Below, piece by piece: positions 9,368 through 17,735 of a stretch of 64,000 bases of DNA. The stretch lies in NCBI RefSeq assembly GCF_016107655.1, contig NZ_JABASX010000003.1, positions 124,001 through 188,000 on the forward strand, written 5' to 3'. Under the pieces are notes generated by a model. The model saw nothing but the letters and a program-made list of their open reading frames with translations. It had not been told where the DNA came from and searched no databases. Position 1 is the stretch's first letter, and each line of letters opens with the position of its first letter. Source of the DNA: Brevibacterium antiquum (GTDB taxonomy: Bacteria; Actinomycetota; Actinomycetes; Actinomycetales; Brevibacteriaceae). A program made the position numbers and the translations under genes.

Positions 9368-9441
9368 GCTTGTCATATTCTAATCTGATTCATATTCGCA
9401 AGGACGGCGTTCTACAGAATTAGAATCTCCTGAATGCGCAA

Positions 9442-9459
9442 GCGTCCCCGCGGGGACGC
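9442..9459. repeat. Dispersed palindrome, copy 2 (intergenic)
   Basis: An 18-bp perfect palindrome with the core CGTCCCCGCGGGGACG, located 40 nt upstream of the methyltransferase start at 9499. It is not flanked by a T-run, so it does not look like a simple terminator. Confidence 0.8.
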
Positions 9460-9498
9460 ACCAGGCTCGATCGCAGCATCACGCCGTAGGCTGTTCGC

Positions 9499-10203
9499 AT
9501 GAGCGATGAGACGAATGACGACGCGGCCCTCTCCCGTAGCAGCCCCCAGGATTCGGACCGAGAGGCAGCCACCCGGGCCTCCTACGATGCGATCGCCGAG
9601 ACCTATACGGGCTGGATTGCAGACGAGCTCACGGCCAAGCCACACGATCGAGCAGTTCTCGGTGCCTTTTCGGAACTCGTGCTCGCCACAGGGGATTCCC
9701 AGACGCTGGAAATCGGGTGCGGCCCCGGTCGGATCACCGCATTCCTTGCCGCCCTGGGTCTGTCTCCGTCGGGCCTCGACCTCTCCCCCGCCATGATCGA
9801 CCTGGCAACGCGCCACTACCCCACCTTCGATTTCACCACCGGAACCATGACAGCACTGCCCTACGGCGACGACAGCTTCTCCGGACTCCTCGCGTGGTAT
9901 TCCATCATCCACGTTCCCGATGAGTCCCTGCACACAGTCTTTGCTGAGGCGGCACGAGTGCTGCGGCCGGGTGGGCTGTTCCAATTGGCCTTCCAGCTCG
10001 GCGATCGAATCGACCATCAGGCGACGGCCGCCGGCTTCACGGTCGATCTCGACTTCCACCGTCGCTCGATCGATCAGGTGCTCACGGTTCTCGCTGACCA
10101 CGGCTTCGTCCCCGTGACCCAGCTCGAACGGGAACCGGACCAAGCGGGCCGATTCCCAGAGGCGACACGGCAGGGCTACCTGCTCGTCCGCCAGCCAGCC
10201 TGA
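9499..10203 (+). CDS. Class I SAM-dependent methyltransferase
   Basis: 234 aa with the Rossmann-type methyltransferase domain of the Methyltransf_11/25 group. The AdoMet-binding glycine loop is LEIGCGPGR (near residue 75), followed by the acidic LDLSPAM strand and the late motif ARVLRPGG. The N-terminal YDAIAETYTGW is typical of this group. The substrate cannot be read from sequence. No Shine-Dalgarno site is visible; TAGGCT at 9487-9492 is a fair -10 box whose +1 would be at the ATG, so a leaderless mRNA is likely. A small-molecule substrate is most likely, but this is a guess from family breadth. Confidence 0.85.
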   Translation: MSDETNDDAALSRSSPQDSDREAATRASYDAIAETYTGWIADELTAKPHDRAVLGAFSELVLATGDSQTLEIGCGPGRITAFLAALGLSPSGLDLSPAMIDLATRHYPTFDFTTGTMTALPYGDDSFSGLLAWYSIIHVPDESLHTVFAEAARVLRPGGLFQLAFQLGDRIDHQATAAGFTVDLDFHRRSIDQVLTVLADHGFVPVTQLEREPDQAGRFPEATRQGYLLVRQPA

Positions 10204-10340
10204 CTCCGGTCCCCGGCTCCACCGGATGGGTCTTCGTCATCGGTGCCGAGACTCCGCACACGTTCGTCACCGACGAAGACGGGTTTGAAGCAGCGCACAT
10301 CCGCTCTTCCCCGCACTTCGAGACCACCTGGCTGGAATGA
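10200..10340 (+). pseudogene. Possible gene remnant: 46 coding-like codons without a start
   Basis: Directly after the methyltransferase stop another frame reads about 46 codons to a TGA at 10338-10340. The peptide looks protein-like (GWVFVIGAETPHTF, then HIRSSPHFETTWLE) and the third codon positions are GC-rich, as in real genes here. There is no ATG, GTG or TTG in frame before the upstream stop at 10095. It may be the tail of a decayed gene, or chance. The family is not identified. Confidence 0.3.
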
Positions 10341-10380
10341 GAGCCAAAGCGACTTGCGAACGTGACAAAATGGATCTCAT

Positions 10381-10845
10381 ATGAACATCGACATCGTCTT
10401 CCACACTCCTGAGATCCCCGGCAACACCGGCAACGCGATACGCCTGGCCGCAGTCACGGGGGCCCACCTCCACCTCGTCGAACCCTTGGGCTTCGACCTC
10501 TCCGATGCGAAACTGCGTCGTGCGGGGCTGGATTATCACGATCTTGCCCACGTCACGGTCCACGCTTCTCTGACGGATCTGTGGAACCACCTCGGCGAGC
10601 GTCGGGTCATCGCATTCACCACTCATACGGAGCAGTCCTTCGCCGAGGTGGACTACCGTGACGGTGATGTCCTCCTCTTCGGTCAGGAGTCGACGGGCCT
10701 GCCCGATGCAGTCGTCGATGATGAGCATGTGGACCTGTCCGTGCGCATCCCGATGCTGCCCTCTCGGCGCTCGCTCAACCTCGCCAATTCCGCGTCGATC
10801 GCGATCTACGAGGCCTGGCGACAGCAGGGATACGCCGGCGCCTGA
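10381..10845 (+). CDS. trmL: tRNA (cytidine(34)-2'-O)-methyltransferase, TrmL family
   Basis: SPOUT-class enzyme that methylates the ribose of the wobble nucleotide in some leucine tRNAs. The 154-aa length is typical. It starts MNIDIVFHTPEIPGNTGNAIRLA, the family signature. The trefoil-knot AdoMet site is visible as LLFGQESTGLPD (near residue 102) and RSLNLANSASIAIYEA at the C-terminus. No clear Shine-Dalgarno sequence precedes the ATG. It lies 45 nt ahead of the B6/HMP kinase on the same strand. The exact tRNA substrate in this organism is inferred from the family. Confidence 0.92.
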   Translation: MNIDIVFHTPEIPGNTGNAIRLAAVTGAHLHLVEPLGFDLSDAKLRRAGLDYHDLAHVTVHASLTDLWNHLGERRVIAFTTHTEQSFAEVDYRDGDVLLFGQESTGLPDAVVDDEHVDLSVRIPMLPSRRSLNLANSASIAIYEAWRQQGYAGA

Positions 10846-10890
10846 ACGCGCGTAGACTTCTGCCCGACAGCAATTCCCGAAAGGACCACT

Positions 10891-11715
10891 ATGACCTCCA
10901 AAGTGCTCACGATCGCCGGCTCCGATGTCTCAGGCGGAGCAGGGCTCGAAGCTGACCTGAAGATGTTCGAAGAATACGGCGCGTTCGGCACCGCCGCCGT
11001 GACCTGCATCGTCACCTTCGACCCGAATGACGGCTTCAGCCACGTCATCGAATTCATCGACCCCGAGGTTGTGACGAGGCAGCTCGAATCGACTCTGGCC
11101 GTGCACACGTTCGATGCGATCAAGTCGGGCATGCTCGGATCCGTGGAGAACGCTCTCGTCCTGGCCGAGAAGCTCAAGACCAATGAGCTGCCCTATGTCT
11201 TCGACCCCGTCCTCGTGTGTAAGGGTGCGGGCACGATGGTCGATCTCAAGGATCTCTTCGTCGACAATCTCGTCCCTTTGGCCACCGTCATCACCCCGAA
11301 CCTCGAGGAGGCCGCGACACTGGCCGGAATCGATCCGATCGATTCGGTTGAGGGAATGGTCGAGGCCGCGAAGATCATCCACTCTCAGGGTGCCGAAAAC
11401 GTCGTCGTCAAGGGCGGTGCACGCCTGGCCGGTGATGACGCAATCGACATCCTCTTCGACGGTGAGAGCGTCACGACGCTGCGTTCACGCAAGGTCAATG
11501 AGAAGCTCGTCAACGGTGCAGGCTGTTCGTTCGCCTCATCCATCGCCGCTGGCATCGCCACCGGGCTGAGCATTGAGGACGCGGTCGTCTCGGCGAAGGA
11601 GAAGGTCGCCCACGGCATCGCGAACTGCCTCGACAATGCCACCGGCGTTGCCTCGCTGTTCCACCCCGCGGCACGGACTCAGCCGTCGCCAGACGTCCGC
11701 GTCAGCGTGGACTGA
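10891..11715 (+). CDS. pdxK: Pyridoxine/hydroxymethylpyrimidine kinase (PdxK/ThiD family)
   Basis: Ribokinase-fold kinase of 274 aa that phosphorylates vitamin B6 vitamers or hydroxymethylpyrimidine. The N-terminal VLTIAGSDVSGGAGLEADLK is the ThiD/PdxK substrate loop. VFDPVLVCKGAG and VITPNLEEAATLAGI follow, and NGAGCSFASSIAA is the anion-hole and catalytic region. The GAGC motif with Cys resembles the Bacillus pyridoxal kinase branch rather than dedicated ThiD. GAAAGGA precedes the ATG. It stands alone without thi genes nearby, which favours a B6 salvage role, but a ThiD activity cannot be excluded from sequence. Confidence 0.85.
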   Translation: MTSKVLTIAGSDVSGGAGLEADLKMFEEYGAFGTAAVTCIVTFDPNDGFSHVIEFIDPEVVTRQLESTLAVHTFDAIKSGMLGSVENALVLAEKLKTNELPYVFDPVLVCKGAGTMVDLKDLFVDNLVPLATVITPNLEEAATLAGIDPIDSVEGMVEAAKIIHSQGAENVVVKGGARLAGDDAIDILFDGESVTTLRSRKVNEKLVNGAGCSFASSIAAGIATGLSIEDAVVSAKEKVAHGIANCLDNATGVASLFHPAARTQPSPDVRVSVD

Positions 11716-11737
11716 TAACTGAGCACAGAGCAAAAAA

Positions 11738-11777
11738 GAACTGCCCCGCACACCGTCTCAGGTGTGCGGGGCAGTTC
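11738..11777. terminator. Rho-independent terminator, pdxK / rpmE2 convergence
   Basis: A 17-bp perfect stem with a 6-nt loop (arms 11738-11754 and 11761-11777). Six A residues at 11732-11737 give a T-run on the minus strand, so it is a canonical terminator for rpmE2. The strong stem may also stop pdxK transcripts. Confidence 0.9.
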
Positions 11778-11832
11778 GCATGAGTCATGCGTGACGGTCG
11801 GAACCGTCTGATCGGTCGGAACCGACTGGGGA

Positions 11833-12087
11833 TCAGCGCTTGCCGAAGCCCTTGTAGCGATCCTTGAACTTCTCGACGCGGCCTGCGGAGTCGAGGATGC
11901 GCTGCTTTCCGGTGTAGAACGGGTGCGATGCGCTCGAGATCTCAACGTCGATGACTGGGTAGGTGTTGCCGTCTTCCCATTCGATCGTCTTGTCGCTCTT
12001 CGCGGTCGAGCGGGTGAGGATCTTGGTTCCCGACGACAGATCGTTGAACACGATCGGTGCGTATTCCGGGTGGATGTCCTTTTTCAT
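11833..12087 (-). CDS. rpmE2: 50S ribosomal protein L31 type B (zinc-free form)
   Basis: 84-aa L31 starting [16 protein letters not shown]. It lacks the CxxC zinc-ribbon cysteines of type A L31, so it is the C-minus paralogue. In other actinobacteria that paralogue replaces the zinc protein under zinc limitation, usually under Zur control. I see no convincing Zur box upstream, but a 14-bp palindrome lies 37 nt away at 12124-12137. The ATG at 12087 has AAGGTAAGA just upstream; an in-frame extension of 30 codons is not used. It ends in the strong terminator at 11738. Confidence 0.95.
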   Translation of the reverse strand: MKKDIHPEYAPIVFNDLSSGTKILTRSTAKSDKTIEWEDGNTYPVIDVEISSASHPFYTGKQRILDSAGRVEKFKDRYKGFGKR

Positions 12088-12123
12088 ATTCTTACCTTTG
12101 CTGAATCCGCTCAGGCGCCTGGT

Positions 12124-12137
12124 ATGGGTCGACCCAT
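12124..12137. promoter_or_regulatory. 14-bp palindrome upstream of rpmE2
   Basis: ATGGGTCGACCCAT is a perfect palindrome between divergent rpmE2 and ybaK. It could be an operator. It does not match the Zur consensus I know, so no regulator is proposed. Confidence 0.3.
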
Positions 12138-12263
12138 CCGCCAGTGCCCGAATTCGTCTGCTGGACACGCCCCGCACCGTAGGAACCGGACACGAGACGA
12201 CAGCCCAGTCTATCTGATGGACTCGCTCAATGCGATTCGCACACCGTCTCCTACACTGTGGCC

Positions 12264-12815
12264 ATGAACACCAAGGAACGCATCTCTGCGCAATTCGACC
12301 TCACTCCCGCAGCATCGGCTCCCGATCTCATGGCCAAGCCCACCGCCGAGGCGATCCCGTCGATCACCGGTGATGTCGTCGCCTTTGCCATCGACCCGCA
12401 GATCGCTGACACTTCGGCCCTGCTCGACGCGACCGGTCTCGGACCTGAGACTTCGGCCAACTGTGTTCTCGTCGCAGGTTCACGCGCCGGTGAGGAAAGG
12501 ATCGCGGCCTGCATGGTGCTCGCGAACACGCGCGCCGATGTCAACAAGCGCGTGAAGAAGCTCCTCGACGTCCGCAAGGCCTCATTCCTGCCCATGGATC
12601 GTGCGGTCGGCGAATCGGATATGGAGTACGGCGGTATCGGCCCGATCGGTCTGCCCGACAACTACCGGATTCTCATCGACTCACGTGTGGCCGAGGCCAA
12701 AGAGCTCATCATCGGCTCCGGCATCCGCGGGTCCAAGCTCATGCTCTCGGGCGCGGCACTGGCGTCCCTTCCCACCGCCGAGGTGGTCGAAGGGCTCGCG
12801 AACGAGATCGACTGA
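12264..12815 (+). CDS. YbaK/EbsC-type aminoacyl-tRNA deacylase
   Basis: Free-standing relative of the prolyl-tRNA synthetase editing domain; such proteins hydrolyse misacylated tRNA such as Cys-tRNAPro. About 183 aa. It shows the family's [34 protein letters not shown] block, where the conserved lysines sit, then [12 protein letters not shown] and a C-terminal [15 protein letters not shown]. The start is either GTG 12258 or ATG 12264. TACACT at 12252-12257 is a good -10 box that would start transcription near 12264, so I use a leaderless ATG. Which mischarged tRNA it clears is unknown. Confidence 0.85.
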   Translation: MNTKERISAQFDLTPAASAPDLMAKPTAEAIPSITGDVVAFAIDPQIADTSALLDATGLGPETSANCVLVAGSRAGEERIAACMVLANTRADVNKRVKKLLDVRKASFLPMDRAVGESDMEYGGIGPIGLPDNYRILIDSRVAEAKELIIGSGIRGSKLMLSGAALASLPTAEVVEGLANEID

Positions 12816-12855
12816 GTATCTGGTCCGGCTTCCGGCCCACCCCGGCAGAGTTCCC

Positions 12856-13626
12856 TCAGCTCAGTCCGGCCTGCTCCAGGACGTAGGCGATGAGCGGTTC
12901 GTAGAGGTGGGGTACGACGTCGTCATCGAGGGGGACGGTGACCTCGATGACGCCTTGGGCCTCGGCGACGAAGAGGGCCGGATCGTTGCAGTCCGCATAC
13001 CCCAGCGTGCGCAGTCCACGGCTCGATGCCGCGCCTGCCCAACCGTGGTCGGCCACGATCAGATCCGGGGTCGAACCGCCTCGGCGGGTGATGTCGTCAA
13101 GGAGTGCGTGCATGGGTTCGGCGAGATGGGTGTGCGGAGTTCCACCGTGCTGGTGCCAGGTCCACACCCGGTTGATCTGTCTGCAGTCGCCGCCGAGGCC
13201 GGGCACGGGGATCGCGTTGACCTGGCCGACGATGCGGGCACCGTGGCTTTCCGCTGCCTCGGCGATCGCCATATGTACGGGCAGCAGACCCGCGGGATGA
13301 CCCGTGGCGAAGAGGATCTCGCCCCCGGCACGGGTGATGTCGCCGATGGCGCTCGCCAGCCGCTGCAGTGCGTCGATGCAGGCCTGCGTGGAGATCGTGT
13401 CGACTCCCTCGATGAAGTCGGTCTCCGGGCGCAGACCGCACCGGTCAACCATGAGCGCGAACACGGAGTCATAGTCCCAGTCGCGAGTGAGTTCGACACC
13501 GAAGTCGAACTGCCTCTCCTGTGCAAGGAATCGGTGGATGTGGGAGAGGTTGTTCTCCCTCGGCGTCGCCACCTCTCCGGTGATGCGTCCGGATTCTAGG
13601 GCGGCGGCAAGCGATGTGCGGTCCAC
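12856..13626 (-). CDS. Conserved actinobacterial 'phosphatase' family protein
   Basis: 256 aa, GTG start. It resembles a family annotated simply as phosphatase in Streptomyces and relatives: ATPRENNLSHIHRFLAQ near the N-terminus, LFATGHPAGLLPVHMAIAEA around residue 105, WTWHQHGGTPHTHL, and DLIVADHGWAGAASSRGLRTLGYADCNDPALFVAEAQG. The conserved His and Asp residues in TGHP, HTHL and ADHGW could bind a metal. No biochemical function is established to my knowledge, and the phosphatase name is inherited. It lies convergent to ybaK and 51 nt downstream of the promoterless end of the trmH-like gene. Confidence 0.6.
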   Translation of the reverse strand: MDRTSLAAALESGRITGEVATPRENNLSHIHRFLAQERQFDFGVELTRDWDYDSVFALMVDRCGLRPETDFIEGVDTISTQACIDALQRLASAIGDITRAGGEILFATGHPAGLLPVHMAIAEAAESHGARIVGQVNAIPVPGLGGDCRQINRVWTWHQHGGTPHTHLAEPMHALLDDITRRGGSTPDLIVADHGWAGAASSRGLRTLGYADCNDPALFVAEAQGVIEVTVPLDDDVVPHLYEPLIAYVLEQAGLS

Positions 13627-13677
13627 TCTGGTCCTCTCGTTCTCAGTGTCGATTCGGGTTGGGGCTGCCGTCCGACC

Positions 13678-14568
13678 TCAGTCGTTCTGCAGGGCGAAGC
13701 AGGCCACCGCCGAGGCGGCTGCGACGTTGAGGGAGTCGACTCCCCCGGACATCGGGATCATGACAGTCGAATCGCAGGCGGCGATCGTCGAGCGTCGCAG
13801 ACCGTCGCCCTCGGTGCCGAAGACAATGGCTGTGCGCTCGGGAGCGTCTGCTGCGAACTCGCGGATCGCCACGGAGTCCTCGTCGAGGGCCAGTGCCACG
13901 ACATGGAAACCGAGTTCACGCAGAGAATCGACACCAGCCGGCCAGGATTCGATGCGCGTCCATGGCACCTGGAAAACTGTGCCCATGGACACTCGGATGG
14001 AACGTCGGTAGAGAGGGTCGGCGCACCTCGGCGTCACCAGCACAGCATCGACTCCGAATGCGGCGGCGGACCGGAAGATCGCACCCACGTTCGTGTGATC
14101 GACGACGTCCTCGATGACGACGATGCGTCGGGCATCTGCCACGAGATCGGCGACAGCGGGCGCCTGCGGGCGATGCATGGCGGCCAGAGCACCTCGGTGG
14201 AGGTGGAATCCTGTCAGGGCCTCAACAGCGGTGTCGGTGCCGATGAAGATCGGAGCATCGTTGGCGGCGATGAGGTCGGCTAAGTCGAAGAGCCATTTGG
14301 GGCTGGTCAGGTATGACCGGGGAACCATGCCCGCGGCGTGGGCGCGGCGAATGATCTTCGAGGACTCGGCGATGAAGAGCCCCTCGGCTGGTTCACGGAT
14401 GCTGCGAAGCGCCACATCCGTCAGCTGAGTGTAGTCATACAGGTGCTGTGCGGATGAAGACAACGTCTCTTCGTCGAAGAAGTGCAGTCGCTCGGCACTG
14501 ATGCCGAGCTCGGCGGCACGGTCGATGACCTGCTGCCGTGTCAGTGGTGCCTTGGCCGGAGTGTTCAT
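13678..14568 (-). CDS. TrmH (SpoU) family RNA 2'-O-methyltransferase
   Basis: 296 aa. The C-terminal SPOUT domain is clear: VVIEDVVDHTNVGAIFRSAAAFGVDAVLV (motif 1), IVFGTEGDGLRRSTI (motif 2) and VMIPMSGGVDSLNVAAASAVACF (motif 3). An N-terminal RNA-binding-like region (residues 30-110) contains YDYTQLTDVALRSIREPAEGLFIAES. The target (tRNA Gm18 or rRNA) is not determinable. I chose the ATG at 14568, four bases after the TSUP stop; the frame extends 33 codons into that gene with low-complexity sequence that is unlikely to be translated. Confidence 0.88.
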   Translation of the reverse strand: MNTPAKAPLTRQQVIDRAAELGISAERLHFFDEETLSSSAQHLYDYTQLTDVALRSIREPAEGLFIAESSKIIRRAHAAGMVPRSYLTSPKWLFDLADLIAANDAPIFIGTDTAVEALTGFHLHRGALAAMHRPQAPAVADLVADARRIVVIEDVVDHTNVGAIFRSAAAFGVDAVLVTPRCADPLYRRSIRVSMGTVFQVPWTRIESWPAGVDSLRELGFHVVALALDEDSVAIREFAADAPERTAIVFGTEGDGLRRSTIAACDSTVMIPMSGGVDSLNVAAASAVACFALQND

Positions 14569-14572
14569 GCGA

Positions 14573-15403
14573 TCACAATGTGAGGATGCGCCAGATGGCG
14601 ACGAGGCCGAGGACGACGATGATGGTGCGCAGCAGCACAGGTGAGAACTTCCGTCCGACGCGAGCACCGAAGTAGCCGCCGATGAGCGAGCCGATCGCGA
14701 TGCAGATCACGGCGATCCAGTTGATCCGGTCGTGACCGACGATGATGTAGGTGCTCGCCGAGACCGTGTTGACGACGAGGACCAGAACGTTCTTCAGTCC
14801 GTTGAGACGCTGCAGGTCATCGGGCAGGATCAGCCCGAGCAGAGCAATGAGGATGATCCCCTGAGCTGCGGCGAAGTAGCCGCCGTAGATCGCGGTGAGA
14901 AAGACGACGAGCAGGACCAGGATGTAGCGACCGGTGGACAGCTTATCGCCGACTGAGGCCGCCACATGCTCTCTGCCTGACTTTTCAGCGCGACGAACCG
15001 CTCGGCTCTTCAGATGACGCGAAAGCGCCGGCTGGGCCACGACCATGACGAGGGCGACGACCAGGAGCACCGGGACGATCGTCTCGAACGCATCTTCGGG
15101 CAGGTGGAGCAGCAGATAGGCACCGGTCAGCGACCCCAAGATGGAGGCCGGCACGAAGCCGAGGATCCGTCGCCATTGGCCCTTCAGCTCCTCTCGATAG
15201 CCGAAGGACGAGGCAATGTTGCCGGGGATCAGTCCGACAGCATTGCTCATCGTCGACACGACCGGTGGCACGCCGAAGGCCACGAGAACCGGGAAGGTGA
15301 TGAGGGTACCGGAACCGACAACGGCGTTGATGCCGCCAGCACCGATTCCGGCGAGGACGATCAGCGCAATCTGCCACAGTTCCATTCCGAGAACTGGGTC
15401 CAT
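14573..15403 (-). CDS. TSUP (TauE/SafE) family membrane transporter
   Basis: 276 aa with about eight predicted membrane helices, in two halves as usual for TSUP: IALIVLAGIGAGGINAVVGSGTLITFPVLVAFG with the GG-G-ITFP signature near residue 30, and LIGGYFGARVGRKFSP near the C-terminus. Family members move sulfite, sulfonates or related organic anions across the cell membrane. The substrate is unknown here; proximity to the metXY genes is too remote to help. It starts 2 nt after the ABC ATPase stop, so the two are in one transcript. Confidence 0.88.
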   Translation of the reverse strand: MDPVLGMELWQIALIVLAGIGAGGINAVVGSGTLITFPVLVAFGVPPVVSTMSNAVGLIPGNIASSFGYREELKGQWRRILGFVPASILGSLTGAYLLLHLPEDAFETIVPVLLVVALVMVVAQPALSRHLKSRAVRRAEKSGREHVAASVGDKLSTGRYILVLLVVFLTAIYGGYFAAAQGIILIALLGLILPDDLQRLNGLKNVLVLVVNTVSASTYIIVGHDRINWIAVICIAIGSLIGGYFGARVGRKFSPVLLRTIIVVLGLVAIWRILTL

Positions 15404-15405
15404 GC

Positions 15406-16191
15406 TCAGTAAGGGGATCGGGCGTGGAACCGCTGCCCGTCGCGGGTGAGCTTCACGTCGATGCCGAAGGTCGCCGACAGATTGTCGGCGGTCAGGGTCT
15501 CATCGATGGGGCCGGCGGCAAGATCAGTGCCTTCGGCCAGCAGCAACACGTGTGTGATGCCCACAGGGATCTCCTCGACATGGTGGGTGACCATGATCGT
15601 CGCCGGAGCCCACTTCGAGGACAGGATCTCCGTCAACGCGGCCAGCAGTTCTTCGCGTCCGCCCAGGTCGAGTCCGGAGGCAGGCTCGTCGAGCAGCAGC
15701 AGCTCCGGGTCGGTCATGAGTGAGCGGGCGATCTGCACGCGTTTGCGCTCGCCCTCGGACAGGGTGCCGAAGGTGCGATCGGCCAGATGCGAGATGTTGA
15801 ACGCGGCGAGGAGGTCCTTGGCTCGGTCGATGTCGGTGGTCTCATACGCCTCGACCCAGCGACCGGTGACGCCATAGGCGGCGGTCAGCACGGTGTCGAG
15901 GACGGCTTCGGACAGAGGAATGCGGTTGGCCAGAGCCGTCGAGGAGTAGCCGATGCGCGGGCGCAGTTCGAAGACGTCGACGCGCCCGAGGCGCTCCTCC
16001 AGGATCCCGACCGAACCCGTCGTCGGGTGCATTCGTCCTGCAGCCAGTTCCAGCAGAGTCGTCTTCCCGGCGCCGTTGGGTCCGAGAACGGCCCAATGCT
16101 CACCTTCAGAGACGGTCAGGGAAAAATCTTGGAGGAGGAAATTCTCTCCTCGGCGCACGGAAACAGAATCCAAAGTCAGGACATCACTCAT
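15406..16191 (-). CDS. ABC transporter ATP-binding protein
   Basis: About 261 aa, one ABC domain: Walker A GPNGAGKTT near residue 37, signature LSEGERKRVQIARSL, Walker B LLLLDEPASG, and a switch His in THHVEEIP. Pairing with a permease is not visible; the next gene is a TSUP transporter. Similar stand-alone ATPases (ModF/YlmA type) occur in many actinobacteria without a known transport partner. The frame opens at TTG 16200; I prefer ATG 16191. TAGAGT on the minus strand, 9 nt before the ATG, may be a -10 box. The cargo cannot be named. Confidence 0.85.
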   Translation of the reverse strand: MSDVLTLDSVSVRRGENFLLQDFSLTVSEGEHWAVLGPNGAGKTTLLELAAGRMHPTTGSVGILEERLGRVDVFELRPRIGYSSTALANRIPLSEAVLDTVLTAAYGVTGRWVEAYETTDIDRAKDLLAAFNISHLADRTFGTLSEGERKRVQIARSLMTDPELLLLDEPASGLDLGGREELLAALTEILSSKWAPATIMVTHHVEEIPVGITHVLLLAEGTDLAAGPIDETLTADNLSATFGIDVKLTRDGQRFHARSPY

Positions 16192-16235
16192 ATCAGCCAA
16201 CTCTATCGCAGGCTCGGCGTCTATTCTGGTTCGAC

Positions 16236-16970
16236 ATGGACTTGACTACCGACTCACTGCTGCTGACCCTGGCGATGAACCATCGCCTGCACTCCAGCCT
16301 CGCCCCTGACGAGGTCAGTGCCGCATTCCTCGACGATGATCGTGATGTCCCTCTCATCGTCTCCGACGAGGTCTTCGGCACCTCACCGCCGACGGGTCTG
16401 CTGCTTTTCACCGCCGAGGCTGGCGCCGCTGGAATCACGCATGCTCGGCTCGCACTGCATCACCCTTCGCTGCCGCATACGACTCCGCCGGTGGACAAGG
16501 CCGATCGGCTCAAGGTCGGCCGGCATACGGCACCGATCGTCCTCCACTCCGGTTCCCACCAAGGTGCGGTGGTCCTTCTGGGCGCCGAGGCGAACGTCGA
16601 GGTCATCGCCTGCCGTGACACGGTCTTTCATCCGGTCACCGTGGCTACCCCTGCCGAGGCGCTGCGCCGACTCCGGCTCCTTGTGATGGAGGGACTGAAC
16701 CTCATCGAGTCGATCGAGGTTCCCGCCGACTGGCGAGAGGGGCCGTGGCGGGACTGGCAGGAGGAGCTGAGCCTGAATCATCCGATCTCGAAGCTCATCC
16801 CCTCGGTCGCCGACGCCCGAGCCATCTATGCGGCGCTGGACATCCATGAGCGGATGCGCACAGTGCTGGCTCCGGCCACGGTCGCACCTCCCGCCTTCGG
16901 TGATCTGCTCTCGCGTCTCCACCCCGCGGCCGCCGACTACATCATGGCGGTCGCTACGATGAAGGGGTGA
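16236..16970 (+). CDS. Conserved hypothetical protein coupled to serB
   Basis: I do not recognise this 244-aa protein. It has no membrane helices or signal peptide. It has a mixed alpha/beta look with LLLFTAEAGAAGITHARLALHHP (residues 56-78), a GAVVLLGAEANVEVIACRDTVFHPV segment around residue 110, and a helical C-terminus. Its stop overlaps the serB GTG by 4 nt (GTGA), so the two are translationally coupled and may share a pathway. A divergent ABC ATPase gene starts 45 nt away. TATTCT about 8 nt upstream of the ATG could be a leaderless -10 box. Confidence 0.7.
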   Translation: MDLTTDSLLLTLAMNHRLHSSLAPDEVSAAFLDDDRDVPLIVSDEVFGTSPPTGLLLFTAEAGAAGITHARLALHHPSLPHTTPPVDKADRLKVGRHTAPIVLHSGSHQGAVVLLGAEANVEVIACRDTVFHPVTVATPAEALRRLRLLVMEGLNLIESIEVPADWREGPWRDWQEELSLNHPISKLIPSVADARAIYAALDIHERMRTVLAPATVAPPAFGDLLSRLHPAAADYIMAVATMKG

Positions 16971-17647
16971 TTGACTTAGACTCCTCCACCCCGATGCCAG
17001 GCAACGCCGTCCAGCTCCTCGTCATGGACGTCGATTCGACGTTCATCAATGAGGAGGTCATCGACCTCATCGCCGTCCACGCCGAGGTGGGCGCCCAGGT
17101 TGCCGACATCACGGAACGTGCCATGGCAGGCCAGTTGGACTTCGCCGCATCGCTGGCAGAGCGGGTGGCGCTGCTCAAAGGTCTGCCGGTCTCCGTCCTC
17201 CACGAGGTGGGGGCCCAGATCACGCTGACCGAAGGTGCCCGCGAACTCGTCGCGGCCGTTCAGTCAGGCGGCGGTGTCGTTGCCCTGGTCTCCGGTGGCT
17301 TCACCCAGATCATCGCTCCGGTTGCGGAGTCGATGGGCATCACCGAGGTCTACGCCAATGGTCTCGACTCTGCCGAGGGACTGCTGACCGGAGTCACGAG
17401 CGGTCGCGTCATCGATCCGAGTGCGAAGGCGGAGATCTTCAAGCAGCTGTCATCGAAATACGGATGTGATCGGGCCCGAACAGTGGCCATCGGCGACGGC
17501 GCCAACGACATCGGCATGATCCAGGCCGCGGGTCTGGGCGTCGCCTTCTGTGCGAAACCGGCGCTTGTCGCTGCAGCTGACGCCTCGGTGACGAATCGTG
17601 ATCTGCGTGAGGTGCTCACCCTCATCGAGGCACGCACCCAGGTGTGA
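16967..17647 (+). CDS. serB: Phosphoserine phosphatase
   Basis: HAD-superfamily enzyme that dephosphorylates phosphoserine in the last step of serine synthesis. 226 aa. The catalytic loop is VMDVDSTFI with nucleophile Asp21 and acid Asp23. Motif II is VALVSGGF, and motif III/IV is VAIGDGANDIGMIQAAGLGVAFCAKP. The NEEVIDLIAVHAEV cap start and GLDSAEG are typical of SerB. It lacks the N-terminal ACT domains found in mycobacterial SerB2. GTG start overlapping the previous gene. A convergent terminator follows at 17681. Confidence 0.92.
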   Translation: MIDLDSSTPMPGNAVQLLVMDVDSTFINEEVIDLIAVHAEVGAQVADITERAMAGQLDFAASLAERVALLKGLPVSVLHEVGAQITLTEGARELVAAVQSGGGVVALVSGGFTQIIAPVAESMGITEVYANGLDSAEGLLTGVTSGRVIDPSAKAEIFKQLSSKYGCDRARTVAIGDGANDIGMIQAAGLGVAFCAKPALVAAADASVTNRDLREVLTLIEARTQV

Positions 17648-17680
17648 ACGTCACCGCGGGTGAGTGACCGCGGGTGAATA

Positions 17681-17718
17681 GAACTCAGGCGCCTGAAACG
17701 CGTTCAGACGCCTGGTTC
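17681..17718. terminator. Convergent terminator, serB / sixA
   Basis: An inverted repeat of 12 bp with one mismatch (17686-17697 with 17703-17714), extended by GAAC/GTTC around a bulge. The loop is 5 nt. There is no T-run, but the position between two converging genes supports the call. Confidence 0.65.
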
Positions 17719-17735
17719 TGTGTCAGCTGCAGCGC

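Noticed and set aside
17686..17695. CAGGCGCCTG palindrome shared with 12112-12121
   Set aside because: A 10-bp GC-rich palindrome occurring twice is compatible with chance, and one copy is part of a terminator stem.
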